A stretch of DNA of 64,000 nt from assembly GCA_963556195.1 (NCBI GenBank), contig OY744532.1:79700234-79764233 (forward strand), given 5' to 3'. This document shows, piece by piece, positions 24,626-36,924 of this stretch. The position numbers and the translations under genes are program-made. The first letter of the stretch is position 1, and every line of letters begins with the position of its first letter. The notes beneath the pieces were generated by a model. The model ran no database searches and had not been told where the DNA came from. It worked only from the letters and a program-made list of their open reading frames with translations. The stretch comes from Sepiola atlantica (lineage: Eukaryota; Mollusca; Cephalopoda; Sepiida; Sepiolidae).

Positions 24626-26097
24626 ATGTAAACAAAAGAAAGACAAAGAGACAGTACACGCATGAATAGAGTGAAACATGAAAGTGTACAAAGAAATGCC
24701 TACTAGGTTGTACCCTGTGGTACAATCACGGGGAAAATTTTTGCTAACCATCTGTATTTATGTAAAGTATTTGTATTTATCTTTTTGTGCAGAATGCACT
24801 AATAAACTGATCACTATTAATTTGGAAACACATTTGCTAGTGTAAGGGTGGTTGCATTTAGTTTAATGTAAAGGGGTCAATGACGGGATGGAAGTCGTTC
24901 GTGTAAATTCAGATACCTCCGACTTTTGGGAAATTTTAAAAATGGTATTTAACATCAATTAATAAATTTTACCGAAATTTTAGGGGTGAGTTAGTATTTA
25001 AAATATATTCTAGAGGTGGCATAATATAGGCACAACCGACCATTTGAAAATTTAAATCTGAAAGATTTGAATTGAAGTTGCATTAGCATTAAAACCAAAT
25101 AAGCAACAGTCACTGAATTTAAATTTATTTTTAAGACCCCTTAAATTTTAGACATTTTCTAGAATCAAAATTTATCAATTTTTATCAAAATTAGAATAAG
25201 GATTCTTGACATAAAATTTAGTATCATTTCATATAAAATAAGTACGAAACTGTTCTGTTTTAGAAAATACCTTTACCCCTTCTGGGTCTAGTAGTGTTTT
25301 TGTGCGTATATATGGAATTGTAGTTATTCCACTAATCCTATAGATTAAAGGTTACATGGTTATACAAGGTATCAAGGTGACACAGCTATTCTTATATTGC
25401 AGGTTGAATAATATTAAATACGATGACATTCACTTCAATATAACCTCTTAATTTTTTTTCTATTTGGTGCGAGTATACGTACACCATAAGATACTCGACC
25501 ACGTGTTAGAAAATGTGGAAGTGAACTTGTAAAATATAAATGGAAAATAAATTTATTTGATTCACAATTTACTCGAATCCGTTTTGACAAGTTCGATGTC
25601 CGAAAGCCAGATACAAACACATTCTTTAGAGAAGATGATTGCAATAATCAAATATGTAGACTAGTGCGCACGCGTGAGCGTAAATAACATGTATGTGCGC
25701 GCGTTAAATTCATTAACTTATGAACTTATCATTATAAATTATAAAGTGCGTATTTTAAGTAACACGGCAAATAACGTAACCACATTATTCTGTTTGGTAA
25801 ACTTTACAATTAAAGGGGGTTGCCTACAAAACCGCATCTACTCTCCAAAACAAAATTAGAAACACTAATCCTACATACATTGCTTATAGCCGACCTTGGA
25901 CTCGTATTCTATTAGTACATATATTTATATATATTAATTCTACTATTTTATCTATAATACACATATAATATTTATAGGAGATATACTTTTTTATGTATAT
26001 ATATTTTTAATATTTACTTCAACAGTGCATGAGTATAGGTATTAAGTCTGATGAAATTCTGCGAGAATATAATATGGACCCTTATGTGTTTCTTACT

Positions 26098-26100
<3 letters not shown>
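24626..26100. other. Unassigned AT-rich sequence
   Basis: About 1.5 kb without coding signal, paired repeats or tandem repeats that I can support. Stretches of ATTTAAA-rich DNA dominate. Confidence 0.5.
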
Positions 26101-26143
<43 letters not shown>

Positions 26144-26242
26144 TATCATAATTATATATATATATCATAATTATATATATATATATATCTATCATAATTA
26201 TATATATATATATATCATAATTATATATATATATATATATCA

Positions 26243-26280
<38 letters not shown>

Positions 26281-26298
26281 CTATCATAATTATATATA
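26101..26298. repeat. (TA)n interrupted by TCATAATTA
   Basis: TA blocks alternate with TATCATAATTATAT spacers at fairly regular spacing of 35-50 bp. The same spacer recurs beyond the inserted mariner-like element (26698 and 26806), showing this was one compound tract. Confidence 0.93.
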
Positions 26299-26691
26299 CA
26301 GGGTGGGCCAAAATAAGGGTCCTATCTTTAAATTTGAATAACTTGAATTTGAATAACTTCCACAAAATAAAAGTTAAACTCACCAAACTTTATGTGTGTG
26401 TAGACTGCCTCTTCCGAGATTTTTAGAAATGAACCAAACAAATTTTAGCCGAAAAACACTTCTTAAAACTTACAAAAACTAAAGTATTGTTTTTTACACT
26501 GTTTTGAGTTTTTTAAGCAAAAATAATGTTTTCTAAATGAGGGTACGTTCCTTAGAGCTAATACGGCTCATGCTTGCTTCGGAAGGGGTCCTTTACTTAT
26601 TCTAAAAAAAAAAAAAAAAAAATCAATAAATAAAAAAGTTATGAATTTTTAAAAATAGGACCCTTATTTTTGCCCACCCTATATATATATA
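26299..26691. mobile_element. Mariner-like MITE inserted in (TA)n
   Basis: The ends are near-perfect inverted repeats: CAGGGTGGGCCAAAATAAGG at the left, and a right end whose reverse complement reads AGGGTGGGCAAAAATAAGGG. The arms extend about 45 bp with about six mismatches. A CAGGGTGGNC end with a TA target is typical of Tc1/mariner-type elements. The interior of about 300 bp is not coding. TA flanks are present on both sides, but in a TA tract the duplication itself cannot be shown. Confidence 0.83.
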
Positions 26692-26858
<167 letters not shown>

Positions 26859-26867
26859 GTATAGATT

Positions 26868-26990
26868 ATTATGGGAAGTGAGGGTGGTGCAGTCCTTACT
26901 GACGCGGACTGTGGGTTTGAACTAGGTTACATTTCTGCCGGAGTTATTGTATTACTTTAAACCTTATCACGAGTTTAATTTTTTTTAGGT
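26868..26990 (+). repeat. tRNA-like SINE head (weak)
   Basis: GGGTGGTGCAGTCCTTAC resembles a box A region and GTGGGTTTGAACTAGG a box B. The segment between them (ACTGACGCGGACTG) recalls the SINE at 48331-48384. Both promoter boxes deviate from consensus, so this is a diverged copy. Confidence 0.5.
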
Positions 26991-28565
26991 CACTCTGGAT
27001 TAATTTAAAGGTAAACAAAATTCGCATTGTAATCGGGTCCCCTCTGAGTTTTGATGCAAGTAAATTATTCCTAATCGTCAGTATAAAAACTCTGTCCATC
27101 TGTCATGTCTCTGTTCTTTAATTCGTCAAAATGAGCATCCATCCACGTAGACCCACAATCCAATTCCTCTCAAATAATTGGAATTGGTCAAAAGTAACGA
27201 GAACCGAATTATGTGTGGCCATCCAAAACCTTAATGCAGAAAGTATACTTATGTTACTTTGCTTCGTTTTACGGCATATCAACCCTTTTCGGGGTTTTTA
27301 ATGTCGAATCCGGTCATTCTTGTAATTGAACATATAAAGATATGTTCAAATATTTCTAAATGGTGTTGGATTTGGTGGTTATGTAGGGAAAATGTGACAC
27401 CACTTCAAAATGTTGCCTTATAGCTTTAAAAAGTTATCAAAGTGTCTTATTAGCCTTTAGCTGTGACATATTCTAACCAATTGAAAATGGATACTGTAAC
27501 GCGGAACAGTTCAAGCTGGTTGTTTGCTTCTCAGAATTCATGTTCAACTGACTAATACCAGATTCATACTTGTATGTGAGGTTATAGCGTTTATTTCTAA
27601 TTTGACATCGAACTTATTATATGCTACTATTATAAGTGTGGCTAGCGAAAGTAGGAATGCTTTTAACCACCCTTTACTATAGGTATGCTAATAGAGAAGA
27701 CTAGTCTCAAGGCTTGGTTTGAGAAGAACACAGAAAAACGGGGAAAAAACATGCGATCAGATAGTTCACTGTTACCGTACACATATCGTGTTTCTGAATG
27801 GACATTACTTTACCTTGTTTACAAAGAATAGGCATGGTTCCTCATCGTACACGACTGCAATCCATGTCATCAAGGCGAGGGTTATGTCTTTTTGTCTAAT
27901 TGCTTGCTTTGTTTGTCACTGTGTACAACCTAGCGTCCACACAACTTGGCCAATCCTCACCACACTTTGTCAAGATAGTAGTAATGTGCTAACTTAGAAA
28001 TTATTTTATTTGAGAATATTTAGTTAAAAACTCAAGGTGGCTCTTTTTGTCATAATTTCGGTTTAGTTCATCGTAGACATTTGATACTTTTCCATGTTAT
28101 CTCCAATAAATTCCCGAATCTTAGATGACCTTCGTCTTAAACCTTGAAAAACTTGTTCACGGTTAAAATTTCGACTGAATTTTAAGTTTCGATTTTCCAA
28201 ATTCGATGTATAGATCTGATACACTTTCATAAAAATAAACATCATGTCAGATTTCAGTCTGATCAGATACATGTTTGAGTTATTAAAATTTCAATGGACT
28301 AACTAAGGAAATACTTCATACAGAAGAACCAGATAAGGTGTTGCCCCATTCTTACCTTGTCAGGTGAACGTATACACTCTCACGACTGACTACATACGCG
28401 TAGGGACGTTTTCATGCGCTACAAAAAATATTCATTACGTATAGTTATGCGATAGAGTGTAAAATTACTTCAGGTATGCAAAGCCAAGAAACACGACGTG
28501 TTTTAACATATAAATAAATATTTAAAGGGAATTGCAGAAATATAAAATAAGATAAAAGTGAGAAA
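26991..28565. other. Unassigned sequence
   Basis: About 1.6 kb with no recognisable gene or repeat pairing. A 92-codon frame at 27719-27997 starts at TTG and shows no domain. Confidence 0.5.
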
Positions 28566-28566
28566 C

Positions 28567-28593
<27 letters not shown>
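28566..28593. repeat. Short (TA)n tract
   Basis: Fourteen TA units lie beside the left end of the following foldback MITE. Confidence 0.9.
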
Positions 28594-28598
<5 letters not shown>

Positions 28599-28639
28599 TC
28601 GAAAAGATGTTTGTATGTACAAAGTTATAACTAATAATA

Positions 28640-29024
28640 AAATAATATTAGACGCACTGCCATTATTATCTATAGTGAGGATTTTTCATATAATTTTTAT
28701 GATAAGAGAGGAATAAAGAACCATGAGAAGGGGAACAAAGATAAATCACTTCGTAACTTTTTTTTACCACGTTTTTAATCGTGATTTCCCCTCGTAGTCG
28801 ACGATTACCTTGAAAAGTGTCGATTGAAAGATGTTTCGGTAATTCTTTTTAATTCCCTTTTTTTCTCAATACTCGTTTAAAAATAAAACATCCTCATAGA
28901 GAAAAAAAAGAAAGTTACGAAGTGATTCATCTTTGTTGACCTTCTCGATGTTCTTTATTCCCTTATAATATCTATTATATAATTATAAAAAATCCTCACT
29001 ATAGATAATAATGGCAGTGCGTCT
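28640..29024. mobile_element. Foldback MITE with about 115-bp arms
   Basis: The left arm 28640-28755 begins AAATAATATTAGACGCACTG. It is the reverse complement of 28911-29024, with near-perfect identity over the outer 45 bp and about 85% further in. The unpaired centre is about 155 bp. No coding sequence is present. Transcripts would form a long double-stranded RNA. The superfamily is not clear from the termini. Confidence 0.85.
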
Positions 29025-29041
29025 AATATTATTTGATTGTT

Positions 29042-29061
29042 TATATATATATATATATATA
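29042..29061. repeat. Short (TA)n tract
   Basis: Ten TA units between the foldback MITE and the first SINE copy. Confidence 0.88.
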
Positions 29062-29278
29062 GTCATCCACATACAGCCTGTTTCGCTGTTTCACAGTTTA
29101 TCAGACCAGTTAGTGTCTCAAGCCGGGATCGAAACGCAACCGTCGAGCTGACAGTCGGCGATGCTAACCCCTAAGCCATCATGCGACACTGACTGAATGT
29201 AAGTGATATCTCAATGTAACGAAATGTAAACATTGCAAATGCCTGAGCTCGAAATTAGTTTTACCTAATGAGCATTGC
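29062..29278 (-). repeat. tRNA-derived SINE, copy 1 of a direct duplication
   Basis: On the minus strand box A TGGCTTAGGGG (29168-29178) and a box B with TTTCGATCCC (29125-29134) lie in tRNA-like spacing. The same sequence recurs 284 bp downstream almost base for base. Confidence 0.7.
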
Positions 29279-29344
29279 CTTAAAGCTAATGGCCGTTGAC
29301 AATACCCTTACAAAAATAAGCTCTACCCGGAGAGAACTTTTTAT

Positions 29345-29565
29345 AGTCATCCACATACAGCCTTTTTCGCAGCTCATCAGTGCGGCTAGACCAGTTAGTG
29401 TCTCAAGCCGGGATCGAAACGCAACCGTCGAGCTGACAGTCGGCGATGCTAACCCCTAAGCCATCATGCGACACTGACTGAATGTAAATGATATCTCAAT
29501 GTAACGAAATGTAAACATTGCAAATGCCTGAGCTCGAAATTAGTTTTACCTAATGAGCATTGCCT

Positions 29566-29568
<3 letters not shown>
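29345..29568 (-). repeat. tRNA-derived SINE, copy 2 of the duplication
   Basis: Nearly identical to 29062-29278 over about 215 bp, from TAGTCATCCACATACAGCCT to GAGCATTGCCTTAAA. The main difference is a small replaced block near 29370. Shared non-SINE edges show a local tandem duplication, not two independent insertions. It is followed by (TA)n at 29569-29614. Confidence 0.8.

Positions 29569-29614
<46 letters not shown>
29569..29614. repeat. (TA)n microsatellite
   Basis: Forty-six bases of TA directly after the second SINE copy. Confidence 0.94.
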
Positions 29615-29619
<5 letters not shown>

Positions 29620-30594
29620 CATATAATTAAGATAGACAATCTAAAACAGTTTGTTGAAGATAGTTCCCAATACACTTAAAAGTGCTCAATGTGAAAATAT
29701 TAGATACCAGCATATATGTATGTTGTGTATGCGTGTGTGTTATAAAACATTTGGAGTTATCACAGATATGTGAAAATAACATTAACCATGCCATGCATTC
29801 AAATTCCAACTATAAGGAATTACGGTTGATTAACCAAGTAAAGTTCCGCCCTGTTCGAAAATAGAGGCGATATCAATGTGTCTGGTGGTAACATTGGCAG
29901 CCGTGTGCAGTGACTCTTCTTTGTTCTTCAGAATAAATGTATGTATGCCGCGAATGGCTTTCAACCGTGGGCGTCACCGTGGAACAAACTATAGTATGAT
30001 AGCAATGCATTTCCAAGTTGTGAAACGATTGCTGGTAGGGACAATATGTATTGGAAAGAGGTCTGTAAGGATCGGCATGTCTCCACTTGAATATTGTCAG
30101 GATTTTCACCTGTAGAGAAACACAGGCTGTTGGCAGTTGTTGAAATTCGTATTCATTAGATTAAAGGAGATAGGCATAGAGAAATAAAAGAGAGAAGTAA
30201 ACAAAATAGACGAGAGGAGTAGTCACGGAAAAGAGAAAATATAGAAGGAATAAGACAATTACGATGATATATCTTTCCAAATCGTAGACCAAGGAATTGA
30301 GATAAAGGCGGCTGAAAAACGAAGCAAATATGCAGAACTGCAAGAGAATTAAAAGCAATCTCGAACGTGACGAAAATCATTATATACAAATAAGTGTATG
30401 AGCACTTGGAACAGTCTCGAAAAGTCTGGAAAAAGACTAAGAGAAACTGGAATCAAATGGAAAGACTGTGAATTTACTATGCACTAAATCCTAAGAAAAG
30501 TCTTCCAATGCGGAAACCAGCTGACATAACAACCTACCGAAAGAAGCATAGTTATCGACTATTAAATCACATCTGCCTCTGAGAAAATCCAAAA
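29615..30594. other. Unassigned sequence
   Basis: Several 60- to 80-codon frames occur on both strands (for example 29873-30115), but they overlap antiparallel and show no domain. I recognise no element. Confidence 0.45.
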
Positions 30595-30599
30595 CAAAG

Positions 30600-30630
<31 letters not shown>

Positions 30631-30790
30631 GAAAGAGAGAGAGAGTGAGAGAGAGAAAGAGAGAGAGAGAGTGAGAGAGAGAAAGAGAGAGAGAGAGTGA
30701 GAGAGAGTGAGAGAGAGTGGGTGAGAGAGTGAGAGAGAGAGTGAGAGAGAGAAAGAAAGAGAATGAGAAAAGGAGAGAGAGAGAAAGAGA

Positions 30791-30822
<32 letters not shown>

Positions 30823-30902
30823 AAAAGAGAGAGAGAAAGAGAGAGGGAGAAAGAAAGAGAGAGAGAGAAAGAGAGAGGGAGAAAGAGAGAGAGAGATAAA
30901 AT

Positions 30903-30954
<52 letters not shown>

Positions 30955-31111
30955 AAGAGAGAGAGAGAAAGAGAGAGAGAAAGAGAGAGATAAAATGAGA
31001 GAGAGAGAAAGAGAGAGAGAGAAAGAGAGAGAGAGAAAGAGAGAGAGAAAGAGAAAGAGAGAAAGAAAGAGAGACAGAGAAAGAGAGAGAGAAAAAGAGA
31101 GATAGAGAGAA

Positions 31112-31159
<48 letters not shown>

Positions 31160-31168
31160 AGAGAGAGG
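30595..31168 (+). repeat. Long GA-rich polypurine tract
   Basis: About 570 bp consist almost only of GAGA and GAAA units, with occasional GTGAGA, GGGA, TAAAATGA and single C or T interruptions. The long Arg/Glu-Lys frames across it are products of the repeat. Confidence 0.95.
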
Positions 31169-32617
31169 GGTAGCCGAAGATACCTTTTCTCTATTCCGGT
31201 TTTCGTATAACTATTTTACTACTTGATCAACAATAGTGGTTCAAACGAGGATGGACAGCTTACCTTTCGCTAATTGCAGAGGCCGATGCGACAAGTAAGA
31301 TCTTTAAAATCGGTGAGAGTGAAAAGGAGAGGTTCGACCGGCACCATTATACAACAGAAAAATCAGATGTTCTTCAGTAAACGTGTAAATAATAATGCTA
31401 ATAATAAGAAGAGGAAAACAAATTTGACGAAGGAGACAACACATTTTAAAAAGAAGGACCAATAATGAGATCGCCATCTTAATCAGAAGGCAATAAAAAA
31501 AATTGTGTATAGGCGATAAAAATGGTTTTATTTTGTTTTTCATTAACATTATTACACGATGAACCATCTCGAGTTAAAATTTATTTAGTGTTACACATGA
31601 AATCTGAAAACAAAACATGGTTTAAATGTGTAAATACGCTTGTATAACTGAGTTGTTTTTTCTAAATAGCGTCTTACTGGCACCGGAAGTAGGGTATTAT
31701 GTAAAAAGCAAACCAACTTTACGTTAACTGAAACGAAGCAAGCACTTGCATTAGCCAAGAAAGCAATTTTAATAATTCTCAGATTGTTAAAATTGAAGTT
31801 GTTAATATTCGTTTTATTGAGATTACACAAGTTTCTTTTAAAGATTATCTATAACAAAGATTGTGAAAAAATATTCTCATTCATATTTCATTTTTGAAAA
31901 ATATATTCTTTTTATACGTTCTAGGTTGCTGTATTACTCATTGAGTCAGGATTCTTTTCTGCATCGCTCAAGACGAAAAAGTGTTGAAACGTCTTTTTTT
32001 TTCGTATCACAACGTAATACTAAATTGATTTTAACTCTAAAACGTTTACCATGTCTTAAAAAATAGTATCGCCTACACACTAATTGTATTCGAATTATTC
32101 GAATTTCTAAAGAAACTGTTTAAAACGACGATCTCGTTATTTACTAGAAGAATTAGGCTGCGAGGAGAACAAAAATAAGAGGTGATAAGAATTATGAAAG
32201 AAAAAGAGATAATTTGTATGAAAAAAAAACGACTAGAAGGAAAAAGTAGAAGGAAGTGCAGAAACGGGCAAAGTGGGAATTAAATAAAAATAATGAAAAG
32301 TCGAAATAAGAGAATGTGAATACAAATATATACAAATGGAAGCAGAGAGAAAGAATGGAGGATATAAGTAATTAGATATTACGTAAATATGAGGTAAAGT
32401 TTGGGTAAACAAACGCTGTACATGCACTTTATGAAATTGAATTTTAAAAACAGATTAAATCAGTTAGAGCATTTCATCTCTAGTTATTTAATAACGTAAA
32501 TGTAAACAAATACACGCCATAGATAATAAATTAAAAAATTGAACATTTTTGGCTTTAAGAAATCCCAAAACACGATCGTAAGCTTGTACATCCAATACCC
32601 TAATCCATTTGAATATA
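31169..32617. other. Unassigned sequence
   Basis: No gene or paired repeat is visible. A 60-codon frame at 31274-31465 ends in a Lys/Asn-rich stretch with no recognised domain. The segment 32160-32400 is purine-rich. Confidence 0.45.
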
Positions 32618-32708
32618 ACTCTAACCCTAACCCTAACTCCAGCCCTAACCCTAACCCTAACTCCAGCCCTAACCCTAACCCTAACCCTAACTCCAGCCCT
32701 AACCATAA
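32618..32708 (-). repeat. Telomere-like (CCCTAA)n with CTCCAG spacers
   Basis: CCCTAA units are broken three times by the same CTCCAG insert, giving blocks CCCTAACCCTAACTCCAG of increasing length. The shared insert implies amplification of a variant unit. Confidence 0.9.
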
Positions 32709-32876
32709 CACTTATCCATATTTATATAGACGATGAAGATACATTAAAATGCTGTTAAAATTCAATATTTGTCATATAGATTCGTTTTAGAATAAATTAG
32801 TTAAGAACATGTTAATTAATTGAATTTTGTAAAAAAATATTGAATACGTTTCTCTTTAAATACGTTTAACACAAAA
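32699..32876 (+). repeat. Direct duplication, copy 1
   Basis: The 178 bp from CCTAACCATAACACTTATCC to ACGTTTAACAC recur at 33343-33520 with only a handful of changes. Both copies start in telomere-like repeats. Confidence 0.9.
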
Positions 32877-32989
32877 CGATTATTGTACCCTGCGCGTGAC
32901 TATGCAGTTAATATAAAGCACACAAATATAATTGAGTAAAAGCTAAACGCCATTTGGATTATTTGGATTATTTGTTCTCATCTTAGATG

Positions 32990-33070
32990 TTATTTTAACA
33001 AAATTTCGACCGACGTAACCTCTGAACTTCTTCAGGAGTCTCTTGTTGAATTCGAGAATATTTATGTCGA
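32990..33070 (-). repeat. Penelope-type 3' end remnant with hammerhead-like core
   Basis: On the minus strand CTGAAGA (33028-33034) and GTCGAAA (33004-33010) have the spacing of the Penelope-type hammerhead. The intervening bases, GAGGTTACGTCGGTC, match the remnant at 5866-5900. Stem II is poorly paired. Confidence 0.5.
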
Positions 33071-33342
33071 ACACAGGAATCTTTAATTAGTTTCGAACGG
33101 AACCCCTTATTAAATCTTTTGGTTTAGCTAGTTTTCCTTCCATCAGTTATCATCGGGTAGAAGTCTTTACTTATTCTTAATAGTAATAAGGTAAAAGGTA
33201 AAGGTCGCATAGTCTGGACGCGCACGAGTGTCGTTGCCGACATCGCACACTGCCCATGGCTGTAGCGGCGGTGATTTTTTAAGAATCACCGTGTCTAGGG
33301 TACAGCATATGGAAGGCGGAGCCCATCCCTCCCCTTTGAACT

Positions 33343-33520
33343 AACCCTAACCCTAACACTTATCCATATTTATATAGACGATGAAGATACATTAAAATGC
33401 TGTTGAAATTCAATATTTGTCATATAGATTTGTTTTAGAATAAATTAGTTAAGGAAATGTTAATTAATTGAATTTTGTAAAAAAATATTGAATACTTTTC
33501 TCTTTAAATACGTTTAACAC
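33343..33520 (+). repeat. Direct duplication, copy 2
   Basis: This is the second copy of the segment at 32699-32876, offset about 644 bp, again preceded by CTAACCCTAACCCTAA. Confidence 0.9.
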
Positions 33521-33527
33521 TGAGGTA

Positions 33528-33655
33528 CCCCTTTTTACTGCTGGGTGGACAGAGGGAGTTTTCAGAAAATTCGCATGCCGTGAGTGGGATCGAACCCGGG
33601 TCGTCCAGCCCAAAAGACAAGTGCTATAACCACTCGTCCACAGGCCCTCCCTCTA
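33528..33655 (-). repeat. tRNA-derived SINE with well-kept Pol III promoter
   Basis: The minus strand reads box A TGGACGAGTGG (33630-33640) and box B GGTTCGATCCC (33587-33597), 32 bp apart, within a tRNA-like stretch that starts GGGCCTGTGGACGAG. The body continues to the GGGGTACCTCAG block at 33530. Both boxes are close to consensus, so this is the most recent-looking SINE head in the window. Confidence 0.78.
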
Positions 33656-35443
33656 AACAGTATTATTATCTAAATATTGCCCGTTCTGAGGATGTAATCT
33701 TCAACCTCTAGAAGACTGCCACTTCGAACTGAATATTACTTAGCACAGATTCTCAACTTCCACATAAAGAGTTCCCAAGTTCGACAAGACGAAGTTGAAA
33801 AAGCTCGAAAAGTTATATTGACCGCAATTTTGTGAAAATAACACCCAATATGATGATAATTGTGTGAATAATCCGAATAATGCCATTCATCAATCCTCAT
33901 CAAAACGAGCCAAAACATAATGCCATTACGTTATTCAGTCTCCGTATCGGGAAGTTTATGAGTGAAATTAAAATAGGCATTAGTCCGATACACCAATAGA
34001 TAATCTCTGAAGCTGTAAACTGGCAATAAAACAAACCACTTTTTCATACTTGATTTGGAAAAATCTTTAGATGGCCAAACAAACACAATTAGATGTCAAC
34101 ATGTATTCGAAAACATAACACTGATTATACCGACTTCACAGACATGTACAGAAAAGCTGCTAGGATGAAGACGCCTACAAATATCACGTATCATCTTTGC
34201 CAAGAGAATACGGTTGTCATTATATGCTCCATGTTTTGGTACATTTTTACGTTCGTTTTTGCTACAGATTCAATACACACACACACACACACACGCAAGG
34301 TAACCTGTATAAGTTATCAAACATTCGAGTTGTCTCAAAAGTGTGTCTCTAAAAAAAGAACTGGCTGCAATGTTCTGATACAACCGTCAATAACGAGGGA
34401 CGCAATCCGATTACTAGAAATACTAATGTAAATTTCTGATGCTAAAAATAGAAACAGATATCAAATCAGACGAAATACTATGAAAGCAGAGAAGGAGGGA
34501 AAATATTACGGGAGAAGAAATAGAAATTTTATGTAAAAAAAAGACGGAAGGAGAGGCCAAAAAAGACGCAGGAGAAAAAATAAAACAGATAAAGAAGTAC
34601 AAGCGAACGCACTTTTTATAATAGTTATTTTGTGTCACTCTTTTAGTTAAACTACAAATTATTTCTCGAATATATTTAATTCTATTTATCTTCCTCCCAC
34701 AAGGCAAGATGTGACACAAGGTCGGGAAAATGGCAAAACACCAACGCTCGAGAATTTGTGCACTCTGGCTATTTAAAAATTGCCTGGGCAGCCCCGTCGG
34801 CATTATCCGGTAGGGGCGCCTCAGGCGATTAGCAATAAACTAACCTCTTCTCAAAGTGGAAGAAGGCAACGCCTGGGAGGGTGCACCCCCTAGAACTGCA
34901 CAGGACGGACAACCGATAGACCGGCGTAAATCCAGAAAAATGTTGTTTTTTTTAATATATACTGAGATATTGAGAATCGTCCTGTTTATTAAAATCATGC
35001 GCATTGCGTGCCTGTTTTATTTGGGAAAATATGTTTTTTTTATCCCCACCATTAAAACTATTCAATCCTAACATATGAAACAAAAAGAAAATAAAACAAA
35101 ACAATGACGGCGTGTATCCTATTTTTAACAGTACCAGTAAAATTCGAATATTAAACGTGAAAGGAAAATAGACACTTACATTCGTTCTTTAAATCCGTAT
35201 GTTTGCATTTTTTGAATAAGGTTCAGCATATGCTAGTTTCAAAAGTTATCCACTTCGTCACATATTGTTTCCTTTAGTAGCCAATCACAATAGATTTAGA
35301 TTATGTTGTCTTTTAGTTTTGACATAACATAACATAACATATCAATTACTAATAGAGATTTGGTGTCTGAAAATGAAACTATACTATGTATTTTATTAAT
35401 ATTGTACTGTTTTACTGACTTTTAATGCCCAATTTAGTTTACA
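33656..35443. other. Unassigned region with a (CA)n tract and a GC-rich island
   Basis: (CA)n lies at 34277-34296. A GC-rich stretch at 34755-34930 (GGTAGGGGCGCCTCAGGCGA, GAAGGCAACGCCTGGGAGGG) stands out and may be an interspersed repeat, but I see no second copy here. A 126-codon frame on the minus strand at 34423-34803 is low-complexity and has no domain. Confidence 0.4.
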
Positions 35444-35998
35444 GTAATTTTATAGCTGACGCAGCAGGTTTCCGTCACTTCATGTCGTCAACGTCAGCGT
35501 TGACGAGGCGAAAACTGCTAAACGCTAAATTGAAGACTGGCAGTCGATAAATTACGACGAAGAAAATCAAACTAAAATACATATATATACAAATAATGAA
35601 CGAAAAGACCATAGCTGAACAACTGTTAGTAATTAGATGTTTATTTTTGTTCGTTTTTGGTCAAAGGAACCATTGTTAATAAACTGTTTTAAAATAAAAT
35701 GTTATTTTGTTTGTGCACCGGAAAGTTTAAAATGATGATTTTGTTTAATTTGTTAAGAAAATGTTATTGTTTTTTTTCTTTCAATGTGTTTTCTATATTT
35801 TCTCTTGTAAACATAAATACCGCAACAAATGTTTTTAAGCAAATTATTATTTTTTTTTTATTTTAACGAAAACAAAGTGTTTATGACTAACCTCTTTCTT
35901 GGTTAATAGTTTCATCAACTCTCGAGCGCTTCCGAGACCTGACCGAATGTTGACGACGCGAAGTCACGGACACCTGGTGCGTCAGCTATAAGAGTACC
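35444..35998 (+). mobile_element. MITE-1, full copy with long TIRs
   Basis: The left end TTTTATAGCTGACGCAGCAG is mirrored at the right end, whose reverse complement reads CTCTTATAGCTGACGCACCA. The arms remain similar for more than 45 bp, including GTCGTCAAC. Interior landmarks (AAAATGTTATTTTGTTTGTG, TCATCAACTCTCGAGCGCTT) match the copy at 53861-54352. Length is about 555 bp. No coding capacity is visible. Confidence 0.82.
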
Positions 35999-36039
35999 TA
36001 GTTTACTACACACTTTTCAGACTAATATACGATATTTTA

Positions 36040-36430
36040 ATGCTCAATTCCAAGAGGGGATATCAAAGTATCTGTTCTCGTTTCATAAGAACATCCTCCC
36101 AGTTATTACGTATTCTTCCGGGGTAGTACAGTAAATGTTTGTTCTTAATGATACCATAATTACAGGTATTACCTCCTCCTTTGTGGGTGTAGTGTAGTAT
36201 CGCTTTTGTAGTAATGATACCGTACTCCCAGGTATTACCTGCTCTATATCTGGAGAAAATATAATTTAGTATACGTTGTCGTAAGAGAATCCTCCCAGCT
36301 ATTACGCCATCCTTGCTCAGTAGTGTAGCGTATTATATTTTAGTTCGTTATGATACCATCCTGTCAGGCATTACCTCCTTCTATAGAGGACAGCTTAGAA
36401 AATGTTCGTTCGTCATGATATTATGTTTCA
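36040..36430 (+). repeat. Degenerate tandem repeat built on GATACC...GGTATTACCTCCTCC
   Basis: Four to five diverged units of about 75-115 bp share TAATGATACCAT, then C-AGGTATTACCTCCT, then GTAGTGTAGTAT-like blocks (for example near 36150, 36222, 36290 and 36350). Confidence 0.7.
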
Positions 36431-36924
36431 AGGATAACAAACATTATGCTATTTAATATGGTAATGGTAATTAGATCAAAAGATGACACTACCCAAGACA
36501 CATAAGAGATAATAAGAGTGACTTTGATTAAGATATCTATTTTTCTTAGTAAAAAGCAGAATAACCGCAATTAAATCGTTTATTTATATTTTTTTAAATA
36601 TATGGATATGCATTGAAATGCTATCTGTATGTTGTGTTATAGTAAATTTCTAGCCAATTAAAATGTAACATATATTTGAAAAATAACAGATTAATCATTA
36701 GAGCTGTGATAATCAAATAAAACATTTCTTTTATTTAAGCTTCATTATAAGACACTGCATATATGGTCTCATTATTGGCGTCATGTAAAAACCAGTTTCA
36801 CTAATGATACGGATATGACTTTTTTATAGACATATATTCCATTAAAATAAATTCTGCTATAAATATGTATTTATTCCCACGCCACAAAAAATGTGAAGCA
36901 TTAATAGGTCGTATTCGCGTTGAT

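Noticed and set aside
30717..30993. Long Arg/Glu/Lys frames
   Set aside because: They are translations of the GA-rich tract in frames that lack stops by composition.
34423..34803. 126-codon minus-strand frame
   Set aside because: Low-complexity, no domain, no splice-site context that I can support.
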